DNA of 23,265 nucleotides from an uncultured Bacteroidota bacterium. GTDB lineage: Bacteria > Bacteroidota > Bacteroidia > Flavobacteriales > Flavobacteriaceae. The notes below the pieces were generated by a model. That model did not search any database and was not told where the DNA came from. It saw only the letters and a list, made by a program, of their open reading frames with translations. The position numbers and the translations under genes were made by a program. Positions 1-6,967 of this stretch are shown here, piece after piece (positions within the stretch are counted from its first letter, which is position 1; each line of letters begins with the position of its first letter). The stretch lies in NCBI GenBank assembly GCA_903819815.1, contig CAIJFC010000337.1, positions 1 through 23,265 of the forward strand, in the 5' to 3' direction.

Positions 1-1425
1 AGTAAGCAAGGGGAAAGTCTTGTTTTAGAACCTAAACCTCAAAATACTAAAAAACTTTATATTGAAAGTTACGGTTGCGCTATGAATTTTTCTGACAGTG
101 AAATTGTAGCCTCAATTTTATTGAATGAAGGGTACAATACCACGCAAACATTAGAAGAAGCGGATTTGGTATTGGTAAATACCTGCTCGATTCGTGATAA
201 AGCGGAGCAAACTATTCGCAAGCGGTTGGAAAAATACAATGCCGTGAAACGCATTAATCCGAAGATGAAAGTGGGCGTTTTGGGTTGTATGGCAGAGCGA
301 TTGAAAGACAAATTTTTAGAGGAAGAGAAAATAGTGGATTTGGTTGTAGGTCCTGATGCGTATAAAGATTTACCAAATTTGTTGAATGAAGTTGAGGAAG
401 GTCGCGATGCAATTAATGTGATTTTGTCTAAAGATGAAACCTACGGTGATATTTCGCCAGTTCGATTGATGAGCAACGGAATTACGGCTTTGGTTTCGAT
501 TACGAGAGGTTGCGATAATATGTGTACTTTTTGCGTAGTTCCTTTTACCAGAGGGCGGGAACGAAGTAGAGAACCGCAGAGTATTTTATCGGAAATTCAA
601 GATTTATGGGATAAAGGGTTCAAAGAAATTACGCTTTTAGGTCAAAATGTGGATAGTTATTTATGGTATGGCGGCGGATTGAAGAAGGATTTTACCAATG
701 CTAGTGAAATGCAAAAAGCAACCGCGGTTGATTTTGATCAATTATTAGAAATGGTAGCGGTTGCATTTCCTAAAATGAGAATTCGATTTTCGACATCGAA
801 TCCACAGGACATGCACGAGAGTGTTTTGCATATTATTGCTAAATATGATAATATATGTAAGCACATTCACCTTCCCGTTCAATCAGGAAGTAACCGAATT
901 TTGAAGGAAATGAATCGTTTGCACACTCGCGAAGAGTACATGACTTTGATTGACAAGATTAGAACTATTATTCCAGATTGTTCTATTTCTCAAGATATGA
1001 TTGCTGGTTTTCCAACAGAAACAGAGCAAGATCATCAGGATACTTTGAGTTTGATGGACTATGTAAAATACAATTTTGGATATATGTATTCGTATTCTGA
1101 ACGCCCAGGAACATTAGCTTGTCGCAAAATGGAGGACGATGTTACGGAAGAAATTAAAGCACGAAGATTACAAGAAATAGTCGATTTACAACAAAAACAC
1201 GCATGGTTTCGCAGTGAAGAATTCATAGGAAAAACCGTAGAAGTTTTGGTTGAAAAGGTTTCAAAAAAATCGGCTGAGGAATTTTCAGGAAGAAATTCTC
1301 AAAGCATTACAGTGGTTTTTCCAAAGGAAAATTATAAAATAGGAGATTTTGTGAAGGTGAAAATTCTGAGTTGTACGAGTGGAACGTTGAAGGGTGAAGC
1401 AGTTGGATTGAGTGAGATGAATTAG
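1..1425 (+). CDS. miaB: tRNA-2-methylthio-N6-dimethylallyladenosine synthase MiaB (5' end missing)
   Basis: Radical-SAM methylthiotransferase that adds a methylthio group to C2 of N6-isopentenyladenosine at position 37 of tRNAs reading UNN codons. The reading frame is open from base 1, so the true start lies upstream; the ATG at 82 is internal, because the residues before it include the conserved YGCAMN motif. The N-terminal cluster-binding domain shows its three cysteines (YGCAMN, NTCSIRDKAE, VLGCMAER). The radical SAM motif follows as RGCDNMCTFC (CxxxCxxC), and a C-terminal TRAM domain starts near FIGKTVEVLVEKV and ends at GEAVGL. About 474 residues are visible, close to full length. It lies upstream of the sigma-54 regulator and lptE, an order I recall from flavobacteria. 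Identification is secure. Confidence 0.97.
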   Translation, partial: SKQGESLVLEPKPQNTKKLYIESYGCAMNFSDSEIVASILLNEGYNTTQTLEEADLVLVNTCSIRDKAEQTIRKRLEKYNAVKRINPKMKVGVLGCMAERLKDKFLEEEKIVDLVVGPDAYKDLPNLLNEVEEGRDAINVILSKDETYGDISPVRLMSNGITALVSITRGCDNMCTFCVVPFTRGRERSREPQSILSEIQDLWDKGFKEITLLGQNVDSYLWYGGGLKKDFTNASEMQKATAVDFDQLLEMVAVAFPKMRIRFSTSNPQDMHESVLHIIAKYDNICKHIHLPVQSGSNRILKEMNRLHTREEYMTLIDKIRTIIPDCSISQDMIAGFPTETEQDHQDTLSLMDYVKYNFGYMYSYSERPGTLACRKMEDDVTEEIKARRLQEIVDLQQKHAWFRSEEFIGKTVEVLVEKVSKKSAEEFSGRNSQSITVVFPKENYKIGDFVKVKILSCTSGTLKGEAVGLSEMN

Positions 1426-1467
1426 GTGTTAGCCACTAATTAAACAAATTTAATTATATAACAAAAA

Positions 1468-1614
1468 ATGACCAAAAAAAATATACTTATCGCAATTGTT
1501 ACATTTATAATAGGATTTGGTTCTACCTTTTTTATTATTAGAACTTATTTTCCAAAGAAGAAAGTTGAAAAGACAGAACAGTTAAAAGATACACTGAAAA
1601 AAGTCGAAAAGTAA
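1468..1614 (+). CDS. Small single-pass membrane protein, 48 aa, unknown
   Basis: A short ORF (ATG at 1468, TAA at 1612-1614) encoding 48 residues. Residues 5-27 form one strongly hydrophobic helix (ILIAIVTFIIGFGSTFFII), followed by a basic, lysine-rich tail of about 20 residues (PKKKVEKTEQLKDTLKKVEK) that could be helical. This looks like a small membrane-anchored protein with the tail on the cytoplasmic side by the positive-inside rule. It lies 42 bases after miaB on the same strand, so it could be co-transcribed. I do not recognise a family and assign no function. The composition is protein-like rather than random, but 48 residues is short enough that it may not be a real gene. Confidence 0.45.
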   Translation: MTKKNILIAIVTFIIGFGSTFFIIRTYFPKKKVEKTEQLKDTLKKVEK

Positions 1615-1699
1615 ACAAAGCTTGAAAGTTTAGGTTTGAAAGTTCTTCATATTTCGAGAACATTAAACCTTAAACAAAGAAAACTTTTATAATGACATT

Positions 1700-2968
1700 A
1701 TGGAAACAATTCAATCAACAAAACAGCGGTTTGGAATTATTGGGAATGACCCAAAGCTAAACCGCGCAATTGAAAAAGCGATTCAAGTGGCGCCAACGGA
1801 CATTTCCGTATTGGTAACGGGAGAAAGTGGTGTTGGAAAAGAGAATATTCCAAAAATTATCCATTCGCTTTCGCATAGAAAACATGGAAAATACATTGCC
1901 GTAAACTGCGGTGCAATTCCTGAAGGAACTATTGATAGTGAACTTTTTGGACATGAAAAAGGCTCTTTTACAGGTGCAACGGGAACTCGAGAAGGCTATT
2001 TTGAAGTGGCCGACGGAGGAACTATTTTTTTAGATGAAGTGGGCGAATTGCCATTGACAACTCAAGTTAGATTACTGCGTGTTTTAGAAAATGGGGAATT
2101 TATTAAAGTGGGTTCTTCACAAGTTCAAAAAACGAATGTTAGGATTGTGGCTGCTACCAATGTAAATTTGTTTGACGCTATAGATAAAGGGAAATTCAGA
2201 GAAGATTTATATTATCGATTGAGTACAGTAGATATTGCGCTTCCGCCTTTAAGGGAACGAAAAGACGACATTCATCTGTTATTTAGAAAATTTGCATCTG
2301 ATTTTGCTCATAAATATAAAATGCCAGCTATAAAATTAGATGATTTTGCAATTCAAACGTTATTGCAATTTCGCTGGAGTGGAAATATCAGACAATTACG
2401 AAATGTGGCGGAACAAATATCGGTTTTAGAAACCAATCGAGAAATAACTGCAGCAACTTTACAATCGTATTTGCCTGATGAAAGCACCCATTTACCCTCA
2501 GTAATTAAAGATAAAAAGAACAAGAGTGATTTTAGAGATGAAAGGGAAATTTTGTACAAAGTGTTATTCGATATGAAAAGTGACTTACACGATTTGAAAA
2601 AGCTGACTTTAGAATTATTGAAAAATGGCGCTTCGAAAGTGCAAGAAACGAACCAGCATTTAATACAAAAAATTTATGGCAATAAGGAAAGTGACAATGA
2701 AATTGAGTTTGAAGAACAAGAAGAATTAGCATTAATTCCTGTCAATAAAAAAGTTGAAATTGTAGAATTTAAAGATCATGACGACAACTATCTATTAGCC
2801 GAAACCGTTGAAGATGTAGAGGAAGAAGTGTTAAGACTGGAACAAAAAGAAATTGAAATGATTAAAAAATCATTAGAAAAAAATAAAGGTAAAAGAAAAG
2901 CAGCCGCGGATGAATTGGGAATTTCTGAAAGAACGTTGTACCGGAAAATAAAGCAATTTGATCTTTAA
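1700..2968 (+). CDS. Sigma-54-dependent transcriptional activator, AAA+ plus Fis-type HTH, no sensor domain
   Basis: An enhancer-binding protein that uses ATP to open promoters held by RNA polymerase with sigma-54. The AAA+ domain begins almost at the N-terminus: Walker A GESGVGKE at residues 41-48, the sigma-54 contact loop as GSFTGA at 88-93 (usual form GAFTGA), and Walker B GGTIFLDE at 106-113. A C-terminal Fis-type helix-turn-helix covers about residues 383-422 (GKRKAAADELGISERTLYRK). There is no receiver, GAF or PAS domain in front, so activity must be set by abundance, a partner, or the unusually long charged linker between the ATPase and HTH (about 265-380). It lies between miaB and lptE; its targets cannot be read from the window. 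A sigma-54 role is well supported, the regulon is unknown. Confidence 0.93.
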   Translation: METIQSTKQRFGIIGNDPKLNRAIEKAIQVAPTDISVLVTGESGVGKENIPKIIHSLSHRKHGKYIAVNCGAIPEGTIDSELFGHEKGSFTGATGTREGYFEVADGGTIFLDEVGELPLTTQVRLLRVLENGEFIKVGSSQVQKTNVRIVAATNVNLFDAIDKGKFREDLYYRLSTVDIALPPLRERKDDIHLLFRKFASDFAHKYKMPAIKLDDFAIQTLLQFRWSGNIRQLRNVAEQISVLETNREITAATLQSYLPDESTHLPSVIKDKKNKSDFRDEREILYKVLFDMKSDLHDLKKLTLELLKNGASKVQETNQHLIQKIYGNKESDNEIEFEEQEELALIPVNKKVEIVEFKDHDDNYLLAETVEDVEEEVLRLEQKEIEMIKKSLEKNKGKRKAAADELGISERTLYRKIKQFDL

Positions 2969-2991
2969 AATGGTAATTGTTAAATGTCAAT

Positions 2992-2999
2992 TATTTTTG
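2992..2999 (+). promoter_or_regulatory. Possible -7 element ahead of lptE
   Basis: TATTTTTG fits the Bacteroidota -7 consensus TAnnTTTG and ends 25 bases before the lptE ATG. A well-spaced -33 TTG is not visible (TTTG at 2957-2960 is too far away), so this is weak. A small hairpin (TAATTG at 2974-2979 with CAATTA at 2988-2993, then five T) overlaps it and could act as a weak terminator for the regulator gene instead. Confidence 0.3.
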
Positions 3000-3024
3000 A
3001 ATATCTTTGAATTTTAAAACTATA

Positions 3025-3528
3025 ATGAAAAAAATAAACTTCATAATCGCATTTATTTTACTGTTAACATTTAGTAGTTGTTCCGTATATAATTTTACGG
3101 GTACAGGAAAAATTGATGCAAAATCATTTCAAGTAAACTATTTTCAAAATAACTCGCCTCTAATTGAGCCGGGAATTGAACGTATATTCACACAGCGGTT
3201 GCAGAATTTAATTCAAAATCAAACCAACCTAAATTTAACCAGTTCCAACGGAGATTTAGTTTATGAAGGTGAAATTGTAGACTATAGAATTAGTCCAATG
3301 ACCGCAACTGCCGATCAAAGAGCCGCGCAAAATAGATTGTCAATTACAATAAATGTAAGGTTTACCAATAAAAATAAAGAAGCCGATAATTTTGAGAAAC
3401 GATTTTCTTTTTATAATGATTATGATGGGGCAAACCAGTTAGTTGGGGCAAAACTGACTCAAAATTTAGATATTATTTTTGAAAGAATTACTCAAGACAT
3501 TTTCAATGAATCGTTAGCAAAATGGTAA
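3025..3528 (+). CDS. lptE: LPS assembly lipoprotein LptE
   Basis: Outer-membrane lipoprotein that acts as the plug and partner of the LptD beta-barrel in delivering LPS to the cell surface. I chose the ATG at 3025 over the in-frame TTG at 3007 because it starts a clean lipoprotein signal: two lysines, a hydrophobic core, and the lipobox TFSSC with Cys at residue 19. The mature part begins SVYNFTGTGKIDAKSFQV, the typical opening of Bacteroidota LptE, and includes GDLVYEGEIVDYRISPM. At 167 residues it has the family's usual length. It sits 56 bases after the sigma-54 regulator and 17 bases before the next gene, so the three may share a transcript. Confidence 0.9.
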   Translation: MKKINFIIAFILLLTFSSCSVYNFTGTGKIDAKSFQVNYFQNNSPLIEPGIERIFTQRLQNLIQNQTNLNLTSSNGDLVYEGEIVDYRISPMTATADQRAAQNRLSITINVRFTNKNKEADNFEKRFSFYNDYDGANQLVGAKLTQNLDIIFERITQDIFNESLAKW

Positions 3529-3545
3529 TCAACTGATTATTTAAA

Positions 3546-4397
3546 ATGAATATAACCGAATACTTAACTTTAATAAATAACCCTAACGCTATCAATGACA
3601 AGCAGACTTCGTCATTGGAAAAAATAGTTGAGGAGTTTCCTTATTTTCAAAGTGCGAGAGCATTGCGATTAAAAGGTTTGTACAATGAAGAGAGTTTCCG
3701 TTATAATTATGAATTAAAAAATACTGCTGCTCATACAACAGATCGTAGCATTTTATTCGATTTTATAATTTCAGACACATTTACAAGAATTGATAAAAAT
3801 CAATACAAGCAAAAATTAGCGGAAATAAATGAAATTGAGGTTGATGCAACCGAATTGATCTTTAAGGAAGAGAAAATTGGTTCAAGAGAGAATTCATTGG
3901 AGCAATCTATATTAACTTCCATAAAAGAGGCTTCTTTGACAGAAGAAACCAGTTCAGATTCATCAATTGAAGAAAAATTAAACATTGGAAAACCATTGGT
4001 TTTTTCATTGACAGAGAAATATTCATTTGAAGAATGGTTGCAATTATCAAAAATTCACCCAATTGTTAGAGGAGATTCTACTCCAAAAGAAGAAAAAACT
4101 ACTCCAATTGACCCTGAAAAACAGAAAAAATTAGCATTAATTGATAAATTTATTGAGTCAAATCCAAAAATTCCGCCAATAAAAAAAGATGCCCAACCAA
4201 ACTTTAAATTAGAGTCAAGTTCAGAGAATAGTCAGTATTTAATGACCGAAACCTTAGCGAGGGTGTATTTAGAGCAAAATAAATATGACAAAGCAATACA
4301 AGCTTATGAAATATTAATTTTGAAATATCCAGAAAAAAGTAGTTTCTTTGCAAACCGTATTTCGGATATTAAGATTTTACAACAAAATAATAAATAA
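3546..4397 (+). CDS. Conserved TPR-like protein of unknown function
   Basis: A 283-residue soluble protein with no signal peptide or membrane segment. The N-terminal third (about 1-95) is a helical region with the motif EEFPYFQSARALRLKGL. A charged, Glu/Lys-rich middle of probably low order follows, including a central FSLTEKYSFEEWLQLSK motif. The C-terminal 55 residues read as one TPR hairpin (TETLARVYLEQNKYDKAIQAYE, then LKYPEKSSFFANRI). I recall this type of protein as conserved between lptE and secG in flavobacteria, which suggests a link to envelope assembly or secretion, but no function is established that I know of. It is packed tightly with both neighbours (17 bases after lptE, 2 bases before secG), so co-transcription is likely. 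Confidence 0.8.
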   Translation: MNITEYLTLINNPNAINDKQTSSLEKIVEEFPYFQSARALRLKGLYNEESFRYNYELKNTAAHTTDRSILFDFIISDTFTRIDKNQYKQKLAEINEIEVDATELIFKEEKIGSRENSLEQSILTSIKEASLTEETSSDSSIEEKLNIGKPLVFSLTEKYSFEEWLQLSKIHPIVRGDSTPKEEKTTPIDPEKQKKLALIDKFIESNPKIPPIKKDAQPNFKLESSSENSQYLMTETLARVYLEQNKYDKAIQAYEILILKYPEKSSFFANRISDIKILQQNNK

Positions 4398-4399
4398 CA

Positions 4400-4756
4400 A
4401 TGAGTACATTTTCAATTTTTTTAGTATTAATAACAATAGTATGTTTTTTACTAATTGTAGTAATTATGGTTCAAAACCCTAAAGGTGGTGGATTATCTTC
4501 TTCATTAGGTGGTTCACAAATGATGGGCGGCGTTCAAAAAACAACAGATTTTTTAGATAAAAGCACTTGGTTCTTAGCAATGATTCTGACAGTTTTGGTA
4601 TTATTTTCTTACTTAAGTTTTACGGATTCATTCGGTGATTCTGATTCTAAAATCATAGATACAACGCAAAAAGCTGCTCCTGCACCTGTAACTCCTGTTG
4701 CACCAGCTGCTCCTGCACCAGCTGCTCCTAAGCCTGCAGTTCCAACAAACAAATAA
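4400..4756 (+). CDS. secG: Preprotein translocase subunit SecG
   Basis: Small inner-membrane subunit of the SecYEG translocon. Two membrane helices are visible, at about residues 3-24 and 57-75, joined by the diagnostic cytoplasmic loop VQNPKGGGLSSSLGGSQMMGG. The C-terminal tail of about 30 residues is Ala/Pro-rich (APAPVTPVAPAAPAPAAP) and absent from short SecG proteins; such tails occur in Bacteroidota. The tail DNA contains an exact 15-base tandem duplication (4700-4729). The gene starts 2 bases after the TPR-like gene and is followed by a strong terminator, so it closes the lptE-secG transcription unit. Confidence 0.95.
   Translation: MSTFSIFLVLITIVCFLLIVVIMVQNPKGGGLSSSLGGSQMMGGVQKTTDFLDKSTWFLAMILTVLVLFSYLSFTDSFGDSDSKIIDTTQKAAPAPVTPVAPAAPAPAAPKPAVPTNK
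4700..4729 (+). repeat. 15-base tandem duplication in secG tail
   Basis: The unit gcaccagctgctcct occurs twice in direct succession (4700-4714 and 4715-4729), encoding two copies of APAAP in the proline-rich SecG tail. Copy number may vary by slippage without breaking the frame. Confidence 0.8.
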
Positions 4757-4776
4757 TTATTTTTTTTAAAATATAT

Positions 4777-4808
4777 AATGCCAGCCTGACAATGCTGGCA
4801 TTTTTTTT
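4777..4808 (+). terminator. Rho-independent terminator after secG
   Basis: Perfect 9-bp stem (aatgccagc at 4777-4785 with gctggcatt at 4794-4802), an 8-base loop and a run of eight T (4801-4808). It separates the lptE-secG unit from groESL. Confidence 0.92.
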
Positions 4809-4895
4809 AGGTAAAATTGTCATAATTAATACATTGGCATAATTTCTGAAATTAAGTTTTTATAAAAATTAAAATAACATATTAAATAGATCATT

Positions 4896-5171
4896 ATGAG
4901 TTTAAATATCAAACCTCTTTCAGACCGTGTTCTAATTGAACCCGTAGCGGCAGAAACAAAAACAGCATCAGGAATTTTTATTCCAGATACAGCAAAAGAA
5001 AAACCTCAAAAAGGGACTGTAGTTGCTGTAGGAAATGGAACAAAAGACCATACAATGACCGTTAAAGTAGGTGACTCTGTATTGTACGGAAAATATGCAG
5101 GAACCGAATTAAAATTAGAAGGTAAAGATTATTTGATTATGCGTGAGGACGATATATTGGCAATAATATAA
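4896..5171 (+). CDS. groES: Co-chaperonin GroES
   Basis: The 10-kDa heptameric lid of the GroEL folding chamber, cytoplasmic. At 91 residues it has the usual length. Family motifs are in order: KPLSDRVLIEP at the start, a mobile loop around ETKTASGIFIPDTAKEKPQ that docks on GroEL, GTVVAVGNG, VGDSVLYGKYAGTEL, and the C-terminal YLIMREDDILAII. It is followed by groEL after a gap of 99 bases that carries two repeat-like elements. No CIRCE operator (the HrcA site) is visible between the secG terminator and the start, so heat control is probably by other means. Confidence 0.97.
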   Translation: MSLNIKPLSDRVLIEPVAAETKTASGIFIPDTAKEKPQKGTVVAVGNGTKDHTMTVKVGDSVLYGKYAGTELKLEGKDYLIMREDDILAII

Positions 5172-5199
5172 TCCCCTACTGACCTCCCAAAAGGGGAGG
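5172..5199. repeat. G/C-rich palindromic element in the groES-groEL gap
   Basis: Directly after the groES stop, CCTCCC (5183-5188) pairs with GGGAGG (5194-5199), and an alternative arm TCCCCT (5172-5177) pairs with AGGGGA (5192-5197). It is a sharp GC island in AT-rich DNA. No T-run follows on the plus strand, so it is not a forward terminator. It resembles intergenic palindromes I recall from Flavobacterium genomes; no second copy is present here. Confidence 0.55.
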
Positions 5200-5240
5200 A
5201 GAAAAAATAAAATAAAAAAATATTAATTTAATAAGAGGAT

Positions 5241-5265
5241 GAGATTGCTTCGTTCCTCGCAATGA
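5241..5265. repeat. Dispersed intergenic repeat abutting the groEL start
   Basis: This 25-base stretch begins gagattgcttcg and ends ttcctcgcaatgac, with arms ATTGC (5244-5248) and GCAAT (5259-5263) that can pair. From memory, the reverse complement (gtcattgcgaggaacgaag...) is a widely scattered intergenic repeat in flavobacteria and some other bacteria. Its last bases contain an ATG (5262) in frame with groEL, creating a false upstream start. Only one copy lies in this window, so its repeat status rests on recall. Confidence 0.55.
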
Positions 5266-5270
5266 CAAAA

Positions 5271-6899
5271 ATGGCAAAAGATATAAAATTTGATATTGAA
5301 GCACGTGACGGACTAAAACGTGGTGTTGATGCATTGGCAAATGCTGTAAAAGTTACTTTAGGACCTAAAGGTCGTAATGTAATTATTGGGAAATCTTTTG
5401 GAGGACCAACCGTTACCAAAGATGGAGTAACTGTAGCTAAAGAAATTGAATTACAAGATCCTTTAGAAAATATGGGAGCTCAAATGGTAAAAGAAGTAGC
5501 GTCTAAAACCAACGATTTAGCTGGTGACGGGACTACAACTGCGACTGTATTAGCGCAAGCGATTGTAAAAGAAGGCTTGAAAAATGTTGCTGCTGGAGCA
5601 AATCCAATGGACTTAAAACGAGGAATCGATAAAGCGGTTGAGGCTATTGTTGCTGATTTAGCAAAACAAGCAAAAGTGGTAGGAAGTGATTCTGAAAAAA
5701 TCAAACAAATTGCTTCTATTTCCGCTAATAATGATGAAGTAATTGGCGAGTTGATTGCTAATGCTTTTGCAAAAGTTGGAAAAGAAGGTGTAATTACTGT
5801 TGAAGAAGCAAAAGGAACAGAAACTTATGTTGATGTTGTGGAAGGAATGCAATTTGACAGAGGTTATTTATCTCCGTATTTTGTTACCAATCCTGAAAAA
5901 ATGGAAGCGGAGTTAGAAAATCCTTACATTCTTTTATACGATAAAAAAGTGTCTTCCTTAAAAGAATTATTACCGGTTTTAGAGCCAGTAGCGCAATCAG
6001 GAAAGCCTTTGTTAATTATAGCTGAAGATGTGGATGGTGAAGCATTATCGACATTGGTAGTAAATAAATTACGTGGTGCCTTGAAAATTGCAGCTGTAAA
6101 AGCTCCTGGATTTGGTGACAGAAGAAAAGCAATGTTGGAAGATATTGCTATCTTAACTGGAGGAACAGTAATTTCAGAAGAAAGAGGATATACTTTAGAA
6201 AACACAACGATTGAAATGTTGGGAACAGCAAAAAGAGTAACTATCGACAAAGACAATACCACCCTAGTAAGTGGTGCTGGCGAAGCCGATATGATCAAAA
6301 ATCGTGTGAACCAAATTAAAGGTCAAATGGAAACTACAACCTCTGATTATGACAAAGAAAAATTGCAAGAACGTTTGGCTAAATTAGCTGGCGGAGTTGC
6401 AGTTCTTTATGTTGGTGCTGCTTCTGAAGTGGAAATGAAAGAGAAAAAAGACAGGGTTGATGACGCTTTACACGCAACTCGTGCTGCTGTTGAAGAAGGA
6501 ATTGTTGCTGGTGGAGGAGTTGCATTATTAAGAGCTAAAGATTCTTTAAAAACTCTAAAAGCTGACAATGCAGATGAAGCTACAGGAATTCAAATTATAT
6601 CTCGTGCAGTGGAATCGCCATTGAGAACTATTGTTGAAAATGCAGGTCTTGAAGGATCAGTTGTGGTTGCTAAAGTAGCAGAAGGTAAAGGAGATTTTGG
6701 ATATAATGCCAAAACTGACGAATATGTAGATATGCTAAAAGCAGGTATTATTGACCCTAAAAAAGTAACTAGGGTAGCATTAGAAAATGCTGCATCTGTG
6801 GCTGGAATGATCTTGACAACCGAATGTGCTTTAGTAGAAATAAAAGAAGAAAATGCAGGAGGAAACCACGCTGGTGGAGGAATGCCAGGAATGATGTAA
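5271..6899 (+). CDS. groEL: Chaperonin GroEL
   Basis: The 60-kDa ATP-driven folding chaperonin, a cytoplasmic double ring of seven subunits each. I start it at the ATG at 5271 (MAKDIKFDIEARDGL), the family's normal N-terminus; the in-frame ATG at 5262 lies inside a repeat element and would add only MTK. This gives 542 residues, against 548 in E. coli. Visible motifs are KVTLGPKGRNV, GDGTTTATV (catalytic Asp near residue 86), KAPGFGDRRKAML, AAVEEGIVAGGGVAL, and a short glycine/methionine tail (GGGMPGMM). It follows groES by 99 bases without a terminator that would work on this strand, so the pair is probably one operon, and it is closed by a strong terminator. Confidence 0.98.
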   Translation: MAKDIKFDIEARDGLKRGVDALANAVKVTLGPKGRNVIIGKSFGGPTVTKDGVTVAKEIELQDPLENMGAQMVKEVASKTNDLAGDGTTTATVLAQAIVKEGLKNVAAGANPMDLKRGIDKAVEAIVADLAKQAKVVGSDSEKIKQIASISANNDEVIGELIANAFAKVGKEGVITVEEAKGTETYVDVVEGMQFDRGYLSPYFVTNPEKMEAELENPYILLYDKKVSSLKELLPVLEPVAQSGKPLLIIAEDVDGEALSTLVVNKLRGALKIAAVKAPGFGDRRKAMLEDIAILTGGTVISEERGYTLENTTIEMLGTAKRVTIDKDNTTLVSGAGEADMIKNRVNQIKGQMETTTSDYDKEKLQERLAKLAGGVAVLYVGAASEVEMKEKKDRVDDALHATRAAVEEGIVAGGGVALLRAKDSLKTLKADNADEATGIQIISRAVESPLRTIVENAGLEGSVVVAKVAEGKGDFGYNAKTDEYVDMLKAGIIDPKKVTRVALENAASVAGMILTTECALVEIKEENAGGNHAGGGMPGMM

Positions 6900-6914
6900 A
6901 AATTTTCCTAAAAT

Positions 6915-6945
6915 AAAAAATCCGCTTCAATGAAGCGGATTTTTT
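6915..6945. terminator. Bidirectional terminator between groEL and the DedA gene
   Basis: Stem atccgcttc (6920-6928) with gaagcggat (6932-6940), flanked by an A-run on the left and a T-run on the right. It therefore works for groEL on the plus strand and for the convergent DedA-family gene on the minus strand. Confidence 0.92.
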
Positions 6946-6967
6946 ATTTTATATAAACTATTCTAAA

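Noticed and set aside
82..84. ATG at 82 as the miaB start
   Set aside because: The frame is open upstream and contains the conserved YGCAMN cysteine motif, so the gene is cut by the window edge.
1622..1670. Repeated ttgaaagtt and an imperfect hairpin before the sigma-54 regulator gene
   Set aside because: Low-complexity AT-rich sequence of the kind common in flavobacterial gaps; mismatched stem and no T-run.
5262..5270. Upstream ATG giving GroEL an extra MTK
   Set aside because: The ATG belongs to a repeat-like element; the family starts at MAKDIKF, nine bases later.
5924..6298. 124-codon open frame antisense to groEL
   Set aside because: It lies wholly inside a strongly conserved gene; its composition is the mirror of groEL codons and no family was recognised.
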